DNA from: Gammaproteobacteria bacterium
Lineage (GTDB): Bacteria; Pseudomonadota; Gammaproteobacteria; DSM-19610
Assembly (NCBI GenBank): GCA_011371465.1
Contig: DRQL01000051.1
Location: 1-30,327 of the forward strand
Reading direction: 5' to 3'
Length of the DNA: 30,327 nt
A model generated the notes under the pieces. It made no database searches and was not told where the DNA came from. It was given only the letters and a program-made list of their open reading frames with translations. Position 1 is the stretch's first letter; every line of letters starts with the position of its first letter. A program made the position numbers and the translations under genes. This document shows positions 13,956 to 21,779 of this stretch, one piece after another.

Positions 13956-15316
13956 CCGTACACCAGGCCGGGCAGCCAGGTTGCCAGCGCCGGCCACAGG
14001 GCCAGCATCGCCAGCATGAGCAGCTGGATACCGATAAACGGCATGACGCCGCGGTAGATGTCGCCGGTGGTGACGCTGTCCGGTGCTACCCCGCGCAGGT
14101 AGAACAGGGCAAAGCCGAACGGCGGGGTCAGAAACGAGGTCTGCAGGTTGATCGCGATCATGATGCCCAGCCACACCGGGTCCAGCCCCATGGCCAGCAG
14201 GATGGGTCCGACGATCGGCACCACCACGAAGGTAATCTCGATAAAATCCAGGACAAAACCCAGCAGGAACATCACCAGCATCACCACCAGCATGGCGCCG
14301 AAGGCGCCGCCGGGTAACCGGGTCAACAGGTCCTCGACCAGCACATCACCGCCGAAGCCGCGGAAGACCAGCGAAAACACCGAAGCGCCGATGAGGATCA
14401 GGAAAACCATGCTGGAGACCCTGAGCGTGCTGCGCACGACTTCCCGCAGGATATCGATGGTGAAGCGACGCTGGGTGATGGCCAGCAGCATGGCGCCGAC
14501 AGCGCCCACCGAGGCCGCCTCGGTGGGCGTGGCCAGGCCGCCGAGGATGGAGCCCAGCACAGCCAGGATCAGGAACAGCGGCGGCAGCAGGGCGCGCAGT
14601 GCCTGCAGGCCGGTGACGGGCGTTGCCTCGTCCTCGTTATGGTGTACCGGCATGGCCTCCGGGCGCTTTGCGGCGACGATGAGCAGGTAGGCCAGGTACA
14701 GGAGCACCAGCAGCAGGCCCGGGATCAGTGCGCCGGCAAACAGGTCGCCGACCGATACCGTGTCCGGGGAATAGATGCCCTGGTCGAGCTGCGCCTGCTG
14801 GTAGGCGGACGACAGTACGTCACCCAGCAGCACCAGCACGATGGACGGCGGGATGATCTGCCCCAGGGTTCCGGAGGCGCAGATGGTCCCGGCGGCAATT
14901 TTTGCATCGTAACCGCGCCGCAGCATGGTCGGCAGCGACAGCAGGCCCATGGTGACCACGGTTGCGCCGACGATACCGGTACTGGCCGCCAGCAGCATGC
15001 CCACCAGGGTGACGGAAATGCCCAGGCCGCCGCGCAGTTTGCCGAACAGGGCCGTCATGGTTTCCAGCAGGTGTTCAGCGACCTGCGAACGTTCCAGCAT
15101 GACGCCCATGAACACGAACAGGGGCACGGCGACCAGGGTCAGGTTGTTCATGATGCCAAACAGGCGGCTCGGCAGGGCGTGCAGGAAGGCACTGTCGAAA
15201 CTGCCGGTCAGCTGACCGGCAAAGGCAAACCCGAGCGCGGTACCGGCCAGGCTGAACGCTACCGGGTACCCCGCCAGCAGCACCAGGAACACGCTGGCGA
15301 ACATGAGCAGTGCCAT
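13952..15316 (-). CDS. dctM: TRAP transporter large permease DctM
   Basis: This 454-aa protein is the large membrane subunit that carries the Na+-coupled transport path of TRAP systems. It has about 12 hydrophobic segments. Family marks include GYPVAFSLAG near the start, AVPLFVFMGVMLE, and the GASTG-like LAASTGIVGATVVTMG. Also present are TICASGTLGQIIPPSIVLVLLG with the conserved IPPS, and near the C-terminus FLTPPFGFALFYL. The frame is open further upstream, but that extension is the shadow of dctQ. ATG 15316 begins the first helix and lies 8 nt after the dctQ stop. GTG 15328, overlapping that stop as GTGA, is the alternative start. The stop TAA overlaps the dctP stop TAG in the shared TTAG at 13952-13955. 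Confidence 0.93.
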   Translation of the reverse strand: MALLMFASVFLVLLAGYPVAFSLAGTALGFAFAGQLTGSFDSAFLHALPSRLFGIMNNLTLVAVPLFVFMGVMLERSQVAEHLLETMTALFGKLRGGLGISVTLVGMLLAASTGIVGATVVTMGLLSLPTMLRRGYDAKIAAGTICASGTLGQIIPPSIVLVLLGDVLSSAYQQAQLDQGIYSPDTVSVGDLFAGALIPGLLLVLLYLAYLLIVAAKRPEAMPVHHNEDEATPVTGLQALRALLPPLFLILAVLGSILGGLATPTEAASVGAVGAMLLAITQRRFTIDILREVVRSTLRVSSMVFLILIGASVFSLVFRGFGGDVLVEDLLTRLPGGAFGAMLVVMLVMFLLGFVLDFIEITFVVVPIVGPILLAMGLDPVWLGIMIAINLQTSFLTPPFGFALFYLRGVAPDSVTTGDIYRGVMPFIGIQLLMLAMLALWPALATWLPGLVYG

Positions 15317-15324
15317 GCCGCCGT

Positions 15325-15870
15325 TCACGGCTGGTTTTCCCCGCGCGCGCCCAGCAGGGTACCGAGACTGGCCAGCGCCTGGCTGATGCCCTGTACGACC
15401 AGCAGGAACGCAGCGAGCGGAATCAGGGTCTTGAGCAGGTAGACATACGGCAGGCCACCGGTTTCGCCCGAACCTTCGCGCAACGACCAGGCGTTGGCCA
15501 CGTATTCCCGGCTGCTCCACAGCAGGAAGAGACACACCGGCAGCAACAGGAACAGCGCACCCAGCAGGTCGACCAGCGCCTTGTTGCGGGGGGAAAAGTC
15601 GCGGTAGAAGATATCCACCCGGACGTGCCCGTCCTGCCGCAGGGTGTAGGCCGCGCCCAGCATGAACACGCTGGCGTGCAGGTAGAGAATCGACTCCTGC
15701 ATGGCAATGGAGCCAAACTGGAATGCGTAGCGCAGCACCACGACGGCAAAGGTCACCAGGACCAGCGCCAGGGTCAGCCAGGCGACGGCCTGCCCGGTCA
15801 GTTCGGCGATCCGGTCCAGCCGGCCGGACAGGGTGCGGAGTGTGGAGCCTGGCATGGGCGCGGGGTTCAC
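15325..15870 (-). CDS. dctQ: TRAP transporter small permease DctQ
   Basis: This 181-aa protein is the small permease subunit that pairs with DctM. It has four hydrophobic segments (about 27-47, 60-78, 100-121 and 145-165). Between helices 2 and 3 it has the family's QESILYLHASVFMLGAAYTL and the RVDIFYRDF motif. The first start in the frame is GTG 15870, with an AGG a few bases upstream; ATG 15855 is a possible shorter start. It precedes dctM by 8 nt and is co-transcribed with it, which fits the usual Q-M order. The DUF2782 gene lies 34 nt upstream on the same strand. The receptor gene, normally first in a dctPQM operon, is on the other strand here. Confidence 0.9.
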   Translation of the reverse strand: MNPAPMPGSTLRTLSGRLDRIAELTGQAVAWLTLALVLVTFAVVVLRYAFQFGSIAMQESILYLHASVFMLGAAYTLRQDGHVRVDIFYRDFSPRNKALVDLLGALFLLLPVCLFLLWSSREYVANAWSLREGSGETGGLPYVYLLKTLIPLAAFLLVVQGISQALASLGTLLGARGENQP

Positions 15871-15904
15871 CAGCCTGAAAATGAATTGCCTGTGGGTCGG
15901 GGGC

Positions 15905-16240
15905 TTACCAGCGGAACAGCACCCAGCGGGGGATCATGATGTCCGGCTCCAGTTCGGTGGCGGTCCGGGTTTCCATGGTGCCGTCGCCGTCCTTGTCGAG
16001 CAGGTAATAGGGCGGCGCGTGTTTGGGCGTTACCTTGATCATGTACAGCTGGCCATTGACCCGGTACTCCTCGATGGTCTTGTCTTCACGCTGGATGATC
16101 ACCACTTCCGGCTCGATTTCTTCCTGCCCCTCCTGGTCGCTGAGGCTGGCGGGGGGAGGCGGTGCATCCTGCGCCTGGAGGGCGCCGGCGCTGAAGGCCA
16201 GCAGGCCGGCCAGTAGCAATTTTCTCATAACAGTATCCAT
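15905..16240 (-). CDS. DUF2782 family periplasmic protein
   Basis: This 111-aa protein starts with a signal peptide: RKLLLAGLLAFSAGALQA with likely cleavage after AQA near residue 24. A proline- and acid-rich linker follows, then a compact beta-rich domain with VVIIQREDKTIEEYRVNGQLYMIKV, KVTPKHAPPYYLLDKDGDG and RWVLFRW at the end. This matches DUF2782, a small proteobacterial family often encoded beside polA. Its function is unknown. The DKDGDG loop could bind calcium, but this is only a pattern. ATG 16240 and ATG 16228 (MRKLLL) are both possible starts. The gene diverges from polA and may be transcribed through to dctQM. Confidence 0.85.
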   Translation of the reverse strand: MDTVMRKLLLAGLLAFSAGALQAQDAPPPPASLSDQEGQEEIEPEVVIIQREDKTIEEYRVNGQLYMIKVTPKHAPPYYLLDKDGDGTMETRTATELEPDIMIPRWVLFRW

Positions 16241-16372
16241 TTCCGGTTTTTACCAGCACTGTAGCCGCAACTTTAACAGGATTTCCGTTTCGCCGGGTGC
16301 CGCGGCCTGTTCCGGGCCGCACAGCGGGTTCTAATGATACCATCGCACCCTTCCCAAACCGAGACGCGCAGC

Positions 16373-19087
16373 ATGGCTTCTGACAATACCCCCCCGCTCA
16401 TCCTGGTAGACGGTTCCTCCTACCTGTACCGGGCGTTTCACGCCCTGCCCGAGCTGACCAACTCACAGGGGCAGCAGACCGGTGCGGTCTACGGGGTAAT
16501 GAACATGCTGCGCAAGCTGGTGGACAGTTACCAGCCACGTTACATGGCCGTGGTGTTTGACGCGAAGGGCAGGACGTTCCGCGATGACCTGTACGCGGAG
16601 TACAAGGCCAACCGGCCGCCCATGCCGGAGGAGCTGTCTTCCCAGGTGGAGCCGCTGCTGGAACTGGTGAAAGCCATGGGCTACCCGCTGCTGCAGGTGC
16701 CCGAGGTCGAGGCGGACGATGTGATCGGCACCCTGGCGCGGCAGGCCAGCGCAGCGGGCTGGCGGACGATCATCTCCACCGGTGACAAGGATCTCGCCCA
16801 GCTGGTCAACGAGCGGATTTCGCTGATCAATACCATGAACGACAGCCGGCTCGACGAGCAGGGTGTGGTGGAAAAGTTCGGCGTAAGGCCGGAGCAGATC
16901 ATCGACTACCTGGCGCTGGTCGGCGACACCTCGGACAACATCCCGGGCGTGCCCGGGGTGGGGCCCAAGACCGCAGCGAAATGGCTCGGGCAGTACGGAA
17001 CGCTCGACGAGCTGGTGGCGCATGCGGATGACATCAAGGGGAAAGTGGGTGAACGCCTGCGCGCCAACCTGGACCAGCTGGAATTATCCAGGGCGCTGGC
17101 CACCATCCGCTGTGACCTGGAACTCGACACTGCACTGGACGATCTTTCCCTCCAGCCCCCGCAAACCGAGGTGCTGAGAGACTGGTTCGAACGCCTGGAA
17201 TTCCGCAACTGGCTGAAGCAGCTGGACAGCGGCTCCGGGGAATCGCCTGCCACAGACGATGCGTCGCCCGCCGATCCTGCGGGTGACTACCACGCCATCC
17301 TGACCCGGGAGGACTTCGATGCGTGGCTACAGCGCCTGCAGGAGGCGGAACTGTTCGGTTTCGACACCGAGACCACCAGCCTGGACTACATGCAGGCCCG
17401 GATCGTGGGCCTGTCCTTCGCCATTGAGCCGGGCGAGGCCGCCTACCTGCCGGTGGCGCACGATTACCCGGGCGCACCGGACCAGCTGGAGCGGGAGTGG
17501 GTGCTGGAACAACTGAAACCGTTGCTCGAAAATCCCCGGCGCCGCAAGCTCGGCCACCACTTGAAGTATGACCGCAACGTGCTTCTCAATCACGGTATCC
17601 GCCTGCAGGGCATTGCCTATGACTCGATGCTGGAATCCTACCTGCTGGACAGTACCGCCAGTCGCCACGACCTGGACTCCCTGTGCCAGAAATACCTGTC
17701 CCATACCAACATCAAGTTCGAGGAGGTTGCCGGCAAGGGTAAAAAACAGCTGACCTTCAACCAGGTGCCGCTGGAAACGGCCACGCCGTATGCCGCGGAA
17801 GATGCCGACATGACCCTGCGCCTGCACCAGCTGTTCTGGCCGCGCCTGTGCCGGGAAGAAAAGCTCAGGGTACTGTTCGAGGAGCTGGAGCTTCCTTTGC
17901 TGACCGTGTTGTCCGACATGGAGCGCACCGGCGTGAAGGTGGACGTGGACATGCTGGCGCGACAGAGCAAGGAGCTGGCGGAGCGCATGCTGGAGGTGGA
18001 AGAAGAGGCGCACCAGCTGGCGGGCGAGCCGTTCAACATGGCATCACCCAAACAGATCCAGGCGATCCTGTTCGACAAACAGGGGCTCCCGGTGCTCGCC
18101 AAAACCCCGAAAGGTACGCCCTCGACCGCGGAGCCCGTGCTGCAGGAACTGGCGCTGGATTACCCCTTGCCCAAACTGATCCTGGAACACCGTTCGCTCA
18201 GCAAGCTCAAGTCGACCTACACCGACAAGCTGCCCGGGCAGGTCGATCCCGGCAGCGGGCGGATCCACACCTCTTACCACCAGGCCGTCGCAGCGACCGG
18301 TCGACTGTCTTCGTCCGATCCCAACCTGCAGAACATCCCGGTACGCAGTGCCGAGGGTCGGCGTATCCGCCAGGCGTTTATCGCCGAACCCGGCTTCGAG
18401 ATGCTGGCGGCCGATTATTCACAGATCGAGCTGCGCATCATGGCGCACCTGTCGGGAGATGAAGGACTGGTGCAGGCGTTTGCGCGGGGCGAAGACATCC
18501 ACCGCGCCACCGCTGCCGAAGTCTTCGGTACAGAGCCGGAGCAGGTGAGCGCGGATCAGCGGCGCTCCGCCAAGGCCATCAACTTCGGTTTGATCTACGG
18601 CATGTCCGCCTTTGGTCTGGCCAGACAGCTGGGTATCGAGCGGGGTCGCGCACAGGCCTACGTGGACCTCTATTTCGAGCGCTACCCGGGTGTAAAGAAC
18701 TACATGGAATCGACCCGGGAGCAGGCGCGCGAGCAGGGCTACGTGGAAACCCTGTTCGGTCGGCGCCTGTACCTGCCCGATATCCGGGCGCGCAATGCGG
18801 CACGCCGGCAGGCCGCTGAACGTACCGCCATCAATGCACCGATGCAGGGTAGCGCGGCGGACATCATCAAAAGAGCCATGCTCGCCGTGCACGAGTGGAA
18901 TAGTGCGCGGCTTGAAGACGTCAGACTGGTGATGCAGGTACACGATGAACTGGTGTTCGAAGTGTCAGTGTCAAAATGTCAGGGTGTTGAGGAAGAGATC
19001 CGTACGCTGATGGAATCCGCGGCGCAGTTGAGTGTACCGCTGGTAGTGGATATCGGGCGTGGCGCGAACTGGGACGAAGCACACTGA
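16373..19087 (+). CDS. polA: DNA polymerase I
   Basis: This 904-aa enzyme fills gaps in repair and replaces Okazaki primers. Three domains are intact. The 5'-3' exonuclease (about 1-290) has LILVDGSSYLYRAFHALP, FDAKGRTFR and GDTSDNIPGVPGVGPKTA. The 3'-5' exonuclease (about 310-500) keeps Asp331 and Glu333 in FDTETTS, so proofreading should be active. The polymerase domain has DYSQIELR from Asp681 (motif A), RRSAKAINFGLIYGMS (motif B) and HDE at 857-859 (motif C). The frame extends to ATG 16334, but ATG 16373 begins the conserved sequence and gives a normal length (E. coli 928 aa). It diverges from the DUF2782 gene. The region downstream to engB is the spf/ErsA-type small RNA locus. Confidence 0.97.
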   Translation: MASDNTPPLILVDGSSYLYRAFHALPELTNSQGQQTGAVYGVMNMLRKLVDSYQPRYMAVVFDAKGRTFRDDLYAEYKANRPPMPEELSSQVEPLLELVKAMGYPLLQVPEVEADDVIGTLARQASAAGWRTIISTGDKDLAQLVNERISLINTMNDSRLDEQGVVEKFGVRPEQIIDYLALVGDTSDNIPGVPGVGPKTAAKWLGQYGTLDELVAHADDIKGKVGERLRANLDQLELSRALATIRCDLELDTALDDLSLQPPQTEVLRDWFERLEFRNWLKQLDSGSGESPATDDASPADPAGDYHAILTREDFDAWLQRLQEAELFGFDTETTSLDYMQARIVGLSFAIEPGEAAYLPVAHDYPGAPDQLEREWVLEQLKPLLENPRRRKLGHHLKYDRNVLLNHGIRLQGIAYDSMLESYLLDSTASRHDLDSLCQKYLSHTNIKFEEVAGKGKKQLTFNQVPLETATPYAAEDADMTLRLHQLFWPRLCREEKLRVLFEELELPLLTVLSDMERTGVKVDVDMLARQSKELAERMLEVEEEAHQLAGEPFNMASPKQIQAILFDKQGLPVLAKTPKGTPSTAEPVLQELALDYPLPKLILEHRSLSKLKSTYTDKLPGQVDPGSGRIHTSYHQAVAATGRLSSSDPNLQNIPVRSAEGRRIRQAFIAEPGFEMLAADYSQIELRIMAHLSGDEGLVQAFARGEDIHRATAAEVFGTEPEQVSADQRRSAKAINFGLIYGMSAFGLARQLGIERGRAQAYVDLYFERYPGVKNYMESTREQAREQGYVETLFGRRLYLPDIRARNAARRQAAERTAINAPMQGSAADIIKRAMLAVHEWNSARLEDVRLVMQVHDELVFEVSVSKCQGVEEEIRTLMESAAQLSVPLVVDIGRGANWDEAH

Positions 19088-19213
19088 ACATGTGTCTACA
19101 GTGTGACCGGATGACTTCAGTCGCGCGGTGTGGAACCGCTAGTGGTTTACAGGACTGATCAGGGTTATTTATAAAAAATATTTTATTGTTAACGCAGGTC
19201 TACTACCAAAAGC

Positions 19214-19243
19214 TTGAAAATGTTCTATAGTAGAATGTATCAA
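19214..19243 (+). promoter_or_regulatory. Candidate sigma-70 promoter of the polA-engB intergenic RNA
   Basis: TTGAAA (19214-19219) matches the -35 consensus at 5 of 6 positions. TATCAA (19238-19243), 18 nt downstream, is a fair -10 box. TATAGT (19226-19231) and TAGAAT (19231-19236) are better -10 matches but have no good -35 at the right distance. All three place the start at about 19238-19250, just before the 5' arm of the closing helix of the predicted RNA. Confidence 0.4.
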
Positions 19244-19244
19244 G

Positions 19245-19455
19245 CGTTACAAAAACTGCCAGTCAGGGCGAGGTGTACGGATACGAAAACGCTATAACCT
19301 TTACATATACAGGATATGGTCTTACGCCACGGAGCGTAGCAGGCTGAACGCTCCCGTTCGCTAACTGGCAGAGCGGGAATTCCTCCAACCCGGTTTCCCC
19401 AAGCCGGGTATTCTTAACCCCGGTGCTTCCCCCCTTGCATTCCGGGGTTTTTTTT
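19245..19455 (+). ncRNA. Candidate small regulatory RNA in the Spot 42/ErsA locus
   Basis: The 369 nt between polA and engB hold no credible gene, but the right 210 nt look like a structured transcript. CTGCCAGT (19256-19263) pairs with ACTGGCAG (19364-19371) and closes a domain. Inside it are hairpins CATAT-ACAGG-ATATG (19304-19318) and TACGC-CACGGA-GCGTA (19323-19338), plus a weaker GTA-CGGA-TAC (19275-19284). An alternative stem GGAGCGT/ACGCTCC (19331-19337 with 19348-19354) competes with the second. The 3' part has TTCCTCC in a potentially single-stranded segment (19380-19386), and a hairpin ACCCGG/CCGGGT with a C-rich loop (19388-19409). A terminator with a C6 loop follows. Spot 42 (spf) in enterobacteria and ErsA in Pseudomonas lie between polA and engB, so position supports the call. 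Sequence identity with either is not claimed. The 5' end is estimated. Confidence 0.6.
19416..19455 (+). terminator. Intrinsic terminator of the candidate small RNA
   Basis: AACCCCGG (19416-19423) pairs with CCGGGGTT (19442-19449), and TGC/GCA (19424-19426 with 19437-19439) can extend the stem inward. Eight T residues follow (19448-19455). The apical loop is TTCCCCCCTT. The U-tract is on the plus strand only, so it terminates transcription from the polA side. It ends 1 nt before the engB stop codon. Confidence 0.9.
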
Positions 19456-19456
19456 G

Positions 19457-20086
19457 TCAGAAATCTGCCGCCGGGCGGTCCGGGTTTGCGGACAGGTCCA
19501 GCCAGTCATTCAGTACCGCGCGGGCTTCATCCAGACCGGTTTTCTTCAGGGCTGAAAAAAGCTGCACAGTGGCCTGCGGATGAATGCCGGGCAGCTGGCG
19601 GCGCACGTTCAACAGGCTGCTGGCGGCAGGGCCGCGCTTCAGCTTGTCGGACTTGGTGAGCAGTATATGGGTAGCCAGCCCGGTGTCGGCACACCAGGTC
19701 AGCATCTGCCGGTCAAAGTCGGTCAGCGGGTGGCGGCAGTCCATCAGCAGGATCAGGCCGCGCAGCGACTGGCGGACGTGCAGGTACTCGGTCAGGCTGC
19801 GCTGCCACTTCTCTTTCATGGCGACCGGCACTTTCGCATAGCCGTAGCCGGGCAGATCCACCAGGCGCTGCCGGTTGCCGAGGTCAAAGAAGTTGATCTG
19901 CTGGGTGCGACCGGGTGTCTTGCTGGTGCGGGCCAGTGCTGTTTGACCCGAGATGGTGTTCAGGGCGCTGGACTTGCCGGCATTGGAACGCCCGGCGAAC
20001 GCCACTTCAGCGCCTTCATCGGGCGGCGCAAGGCGGGTTTCCGGGACGCTGGTGAGAAAGACCGCATGACGGAAATCGATGCTCAT
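19457..20086 (-). CDS. engB: Ribosome biogenesis GTP-binding protein EngB (YihA/YsxC)
   Basis: This 209-aa TRAFAC-class GTPase acts in 50S subunit assembly and is essential in many bacteria. It has G1 GRSNAGKSS (32-40), the G2 region TSKTPGRTQQINFF, G3 DLPGYGYAK from Asp77 and G4 TKSD (144-147); a late SALKKTGLDE segment corresponds to G5. The length is typical (about 200-220 aa). The frame is open to 20194, but the start at ATG 20086 (MSIDFRHAVF) fits the family. No good Shine-Dalgarno sequence precedes it. The gene is convergent with polA and the candidate RNA, and divergent from cytochrome c4. Confidence 0.96.
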   Translation of the reverse strand: MSIDFRHAVFLTSVPETRLAPPDEGAEVAFAGRSNAGKSSALNTISGQTALARTSKTPGRTQQINFFDLGNRQRLVDLPGYGYAKVPVAMKEKWQRSLTEYLHVRQSLRGLILLMDCRHPLTDFDRQMLTWCADTGLATHILLTKSDKLKRGPAASSLLNVRRQLPGIHPQATVQLFSALKKTGLDEARAVLNDWLDLSANPDRPAADF

Positions 20087-20122
20087 GGTTTTATTTTCGC
20101 ACAGTTTTAATCTGTGTTTTGG

Positions 20123-20151
20123 TTGACCGCCTGCCGGACCACTGGTATACA
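20123..20151 (+). promoter_or_regulatory. Promoter of the cytochrome c4 gene
   Basis: TTGACC (20123-20128) and TATACA (20146-20151) are separated by exactly 17 nt, a good sigma-70 arrangement. The start would be near 20158, giving a leader of about 70 nt with GGAGA close to the start codon. The element lies in the 140-nt divergent gap with engB. Confidence 0.55.
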
Positions 20152-20226
20152 GGTGGGCTCTTTTTCGGGTGGTGGCCACTGGCGCGGCCGGCACAGTCGT
20201 ACAGCCTTTTTGGAGATTGAATCAGC

Positions 20227-20835
20227 ATGAGCAAGTGGCTTGTTTTTACAGCGGTAATTTCATTGATGGGCGGTGTTTCCACAGTCTGGGCCGGTGGTGA
20301 CGCCGCGGCCGGCAAGGAGAAGTCCGCGACCTGCGCAGGCTGTCACGGGGCGGACGGCAACAGCGCCAACCCTGAATGGCCCAAGCTGGCCGGCCAGGGC
20401 GAGCGGTACATCCACAAACAGTTGCAGGATTTCAAGGGCGGCGCGCGTAAAAATGCCACCATGGCGCCCATGGCGGCGGCCCTGGGCGAGCAGGATATGT
20501 CTGATCTGGCGGCCTATTTCTCCAGCCAGTCGGTACAGGCCGGCAGTGCGGACGAAAAGCTGGTCGAGCTGGGTCAGAAAATCTACCGCGGCGGTAATCC
20601 CGCCAGCGGGGTTGCTGCCTGCATTGGCTGTCACGGCCCGACCGGAGCCGGTAATCCTGCCGCCGGCTTTCCCGCGCTCAGCAGCCAGCACGCGAAATAC
20701 GTCGAAAACCAGCTGAACGCCTTCGGTTCCGGTGAGCGCAGCAATGATGCCGGCAAGATGATGCGCACCATTGCCGGCAAGATGACGGACAAGGAAATCA
20801 GGGCGGTTGCCTCCTATGTGCAGGGTTTGCACTGA
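20227..20835 (+). CDS. Diheme cytochrome c4
   Basis: This 202-aa periplasmic electron carrier has two class I cytochrome c domains, as in cytochrome c4, which donates electrons to terminal oxidases such as cbb3. A signal peptide with likely cleavage after VWA (residue 22) is followed by CAGCH at 36-40 and CIGCH at 132-136, the two covalent heme sites. The expected axial methionines lie in MAPMAAAL and MMRTIAGKM. The paired motifs WPKLAGQGERYIHKQL and FPALSSQHAKYVENQL reveal the internal duplication. GGAGA stands about 10 nt before the ATG. The gene has its own promoter and a strong terminator, so it is monocistronic. The position between engB and dsbA is the same as in Pseudomonas. Confidence 0.95.
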   Translation: MSKWLVFTAVISLMGGVSTVWAGGDAAAGKEKSATCAGCHGADGNSANPEWPKLAGQGERYIHKQLQDFKGGARKNATMAPMAAALGEQDMSDLAAYFSSQSVQAGSADEKLVELGQKIYRGGNPASGVAACIGCHGPTGAGNPAAGFPALSSQHAKYVENQLNAFGSGERSNDAGKMMRTIAGKMTDKEIRAVASYVQGLH

Positions 20836-20853
20836 ATCCCGTTCATACTGCAT

Positions 20854-20883
20854 AAAAAGGCGGCCTCGGGCCGCCTTTTTTTT
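20854..20883 (+). terminator. Intrinsic terminator after cytochrome c4
   Basis: GGCGGCC (20859-20865) and GGCCGCC (20869-20875) form a perfect 7-bp stem with a TCG loop and are followed by eight T (20876-20883). Five A before the stem (20854-20858) can pair with the T-tract, so it may work in both directions. Confidence 0.93.
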
Positions 20884-21010
20884 GGGATAAACGCTTCTTT
20901 ACCGTACCGTCTCCTGTCCGCTTGCCGGGTGAACTGTGCAACTGATTCACGGTCTTACTAGTTCTGGAAGGGGGGCCTTTCCGCTTCAGATTTTGTGCGT
21001 CACCTTGTTC

Positions 21011-21016
21011 TATAAT
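21011..21016 (+). promoter_or_regulatory. -10 box upstream of dsbA
   Basis: A perfect TATAAT is followed by GCGCC, a G/C-rich discriminator, and lies 71 nt before the dsbA ATG. No convincing -35 stands 16-18 nt upstream, so activator dependence is possible. It would drive the dsbA - acetolactate synthase - nuclease - cyclase run. Confidence 0.45.
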
Positions 21017-21087
21017 GCGCCATTCGGGATACGCGCCAGGCAGTCCGGCCCCCCCACCGATACATTACGCGAGATTGGAGAAGTCGA

Positions 21088-21744
21088 ATGAAGAAAGTAC
21101 TCATGTCGCTGCTGTTTATGCTGCTGCTGACACCTCTTGCCCACGCCGAATACAAGGAAGGGGTTCAATACAAGGTGATTGAGAATGCCCAGCCGACCGC
21201 GAGTGCCGACAGGATCGAGGTGCTGGAGCTGTTCTGGTACGGTTGCCCGCATTGCTACCGCCTGGAGCCGGAGCTGGAAGCCTGGCTTGAGAAAAAACCG
21301 GATGATGTCGTTTTTGTACGCCTGCCGGCGATCCTGGGTCCTCCCTGGGCCCTGCACGCGCGTGCTTTTTACACCGCCGAGCTGCTGGGTGTAACTGACA
21401 AGATACACAAGCCCCTGTTTGACCGGATCCACAAGGAGAAAAAGCCGATCCGCAATGAACAGCAACTGAAAGACTTCTTTATCGAGCAGGGCGTATCTGC
21501 GGAAGATTTCGACAAGACCTATAACTCCTTTGCCGTGATTACCAAAACCAACCGCGCCAAACAGGCCGTCAGCCTGTACGGTATCAGCGGGGTGCCGACG
21601 CTGGTGGTCGATGGCAAGTACCGTACCTCCGCGCGTGAAGCCGGCAGTAACAAGGGTATACTGGAAGTGGTCGACTTCCTGGTCAAAAAGGAGCGCGAGG
21701 CACGGGCCGCAGCCGCCGGCAAGGCGCAGGCGGCATCACAGTAG
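21088..21744 (+). CDS. dsbA: Thiol:disulfide interchange protein DsbA
   Basis: This 218-aa periplasmic oxidase introduces disulfide bonds into exported proteins and is reoxidised by DsbB. The signal peptide MKKVLMSLLFMLLLTPLAHA ends at about residue 20. The active site is CPHC (53-56) within ELFWYGCPHCYRLEPEL, identical to that of E. coli DsbA. The cis-proline is Pro170 in SGVPTLVVDGKY. The helical insertion of the family lies between. The C-terminal tail is rich in Ala, Lys and Arg. TTGGAGA precedes the start. It heads a run of four same-strand genes with short gaps (35, 7 and 17 nt). Its partner dsbB is not in the window. Confidence 0.95.
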   Translation: MKKVLMSLLFMLLLTPLAHAEYKEGVQYKVIENAQPTASADRIEVLELFWYGCPHCYRLEPELEAWLEKKPDDVVFVRLPAILGPPWALHARAFYTAELLGVTDKIHKPLFDRIHKEKKPIRNEQQLKDFFIEQGVSAEDFDKTYNSFAVITKTNRAKQAVSLYGISGVPTLVVDGKYRTSAREAGSNKGILEVVDFLVKKEREARAAAAGKAQAASQ

Positions 21745-21779
21745 CCGGCCCTGGTGTCATGCCTTGCAAGGGAACATGA

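Noticed and set aside
12855..14174. Minus-strand frame of about 439 codons opposite dctP
   Set aside because: Antisense shadow; it covers a receptor gene with recognised domains and overlaps the end of dctM in another frame.
19081..19104. ACACTG/CAGTGT inverted repeat at the polA stop as a terminator
   Set aside because: A 6-bp stem with a 12-nt loop and no T-tract. The strong terminator at 19416-19455 may serve read-through from polA.
19132..19158. AlgU/RpoE-like promoter (GGAAC, 17 nt, ACTGA) upstream of the small RNA
   Set aside because: The -35 lacks the TT of GGAACTT and the -10 is one base off. It would also add about 80 unstructured nt to the 5' end. Noted because ErsA is under such a sigma factor in Pseudomonas.
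19273..19347. GTG-initiated 24-codon frame within the candidate small RNA
   Set aside because: The GGCGAG before it is too close to act as a ribosome-binding site, and the region is better explained by RNA structure. A dual-function RNA is not excluded.
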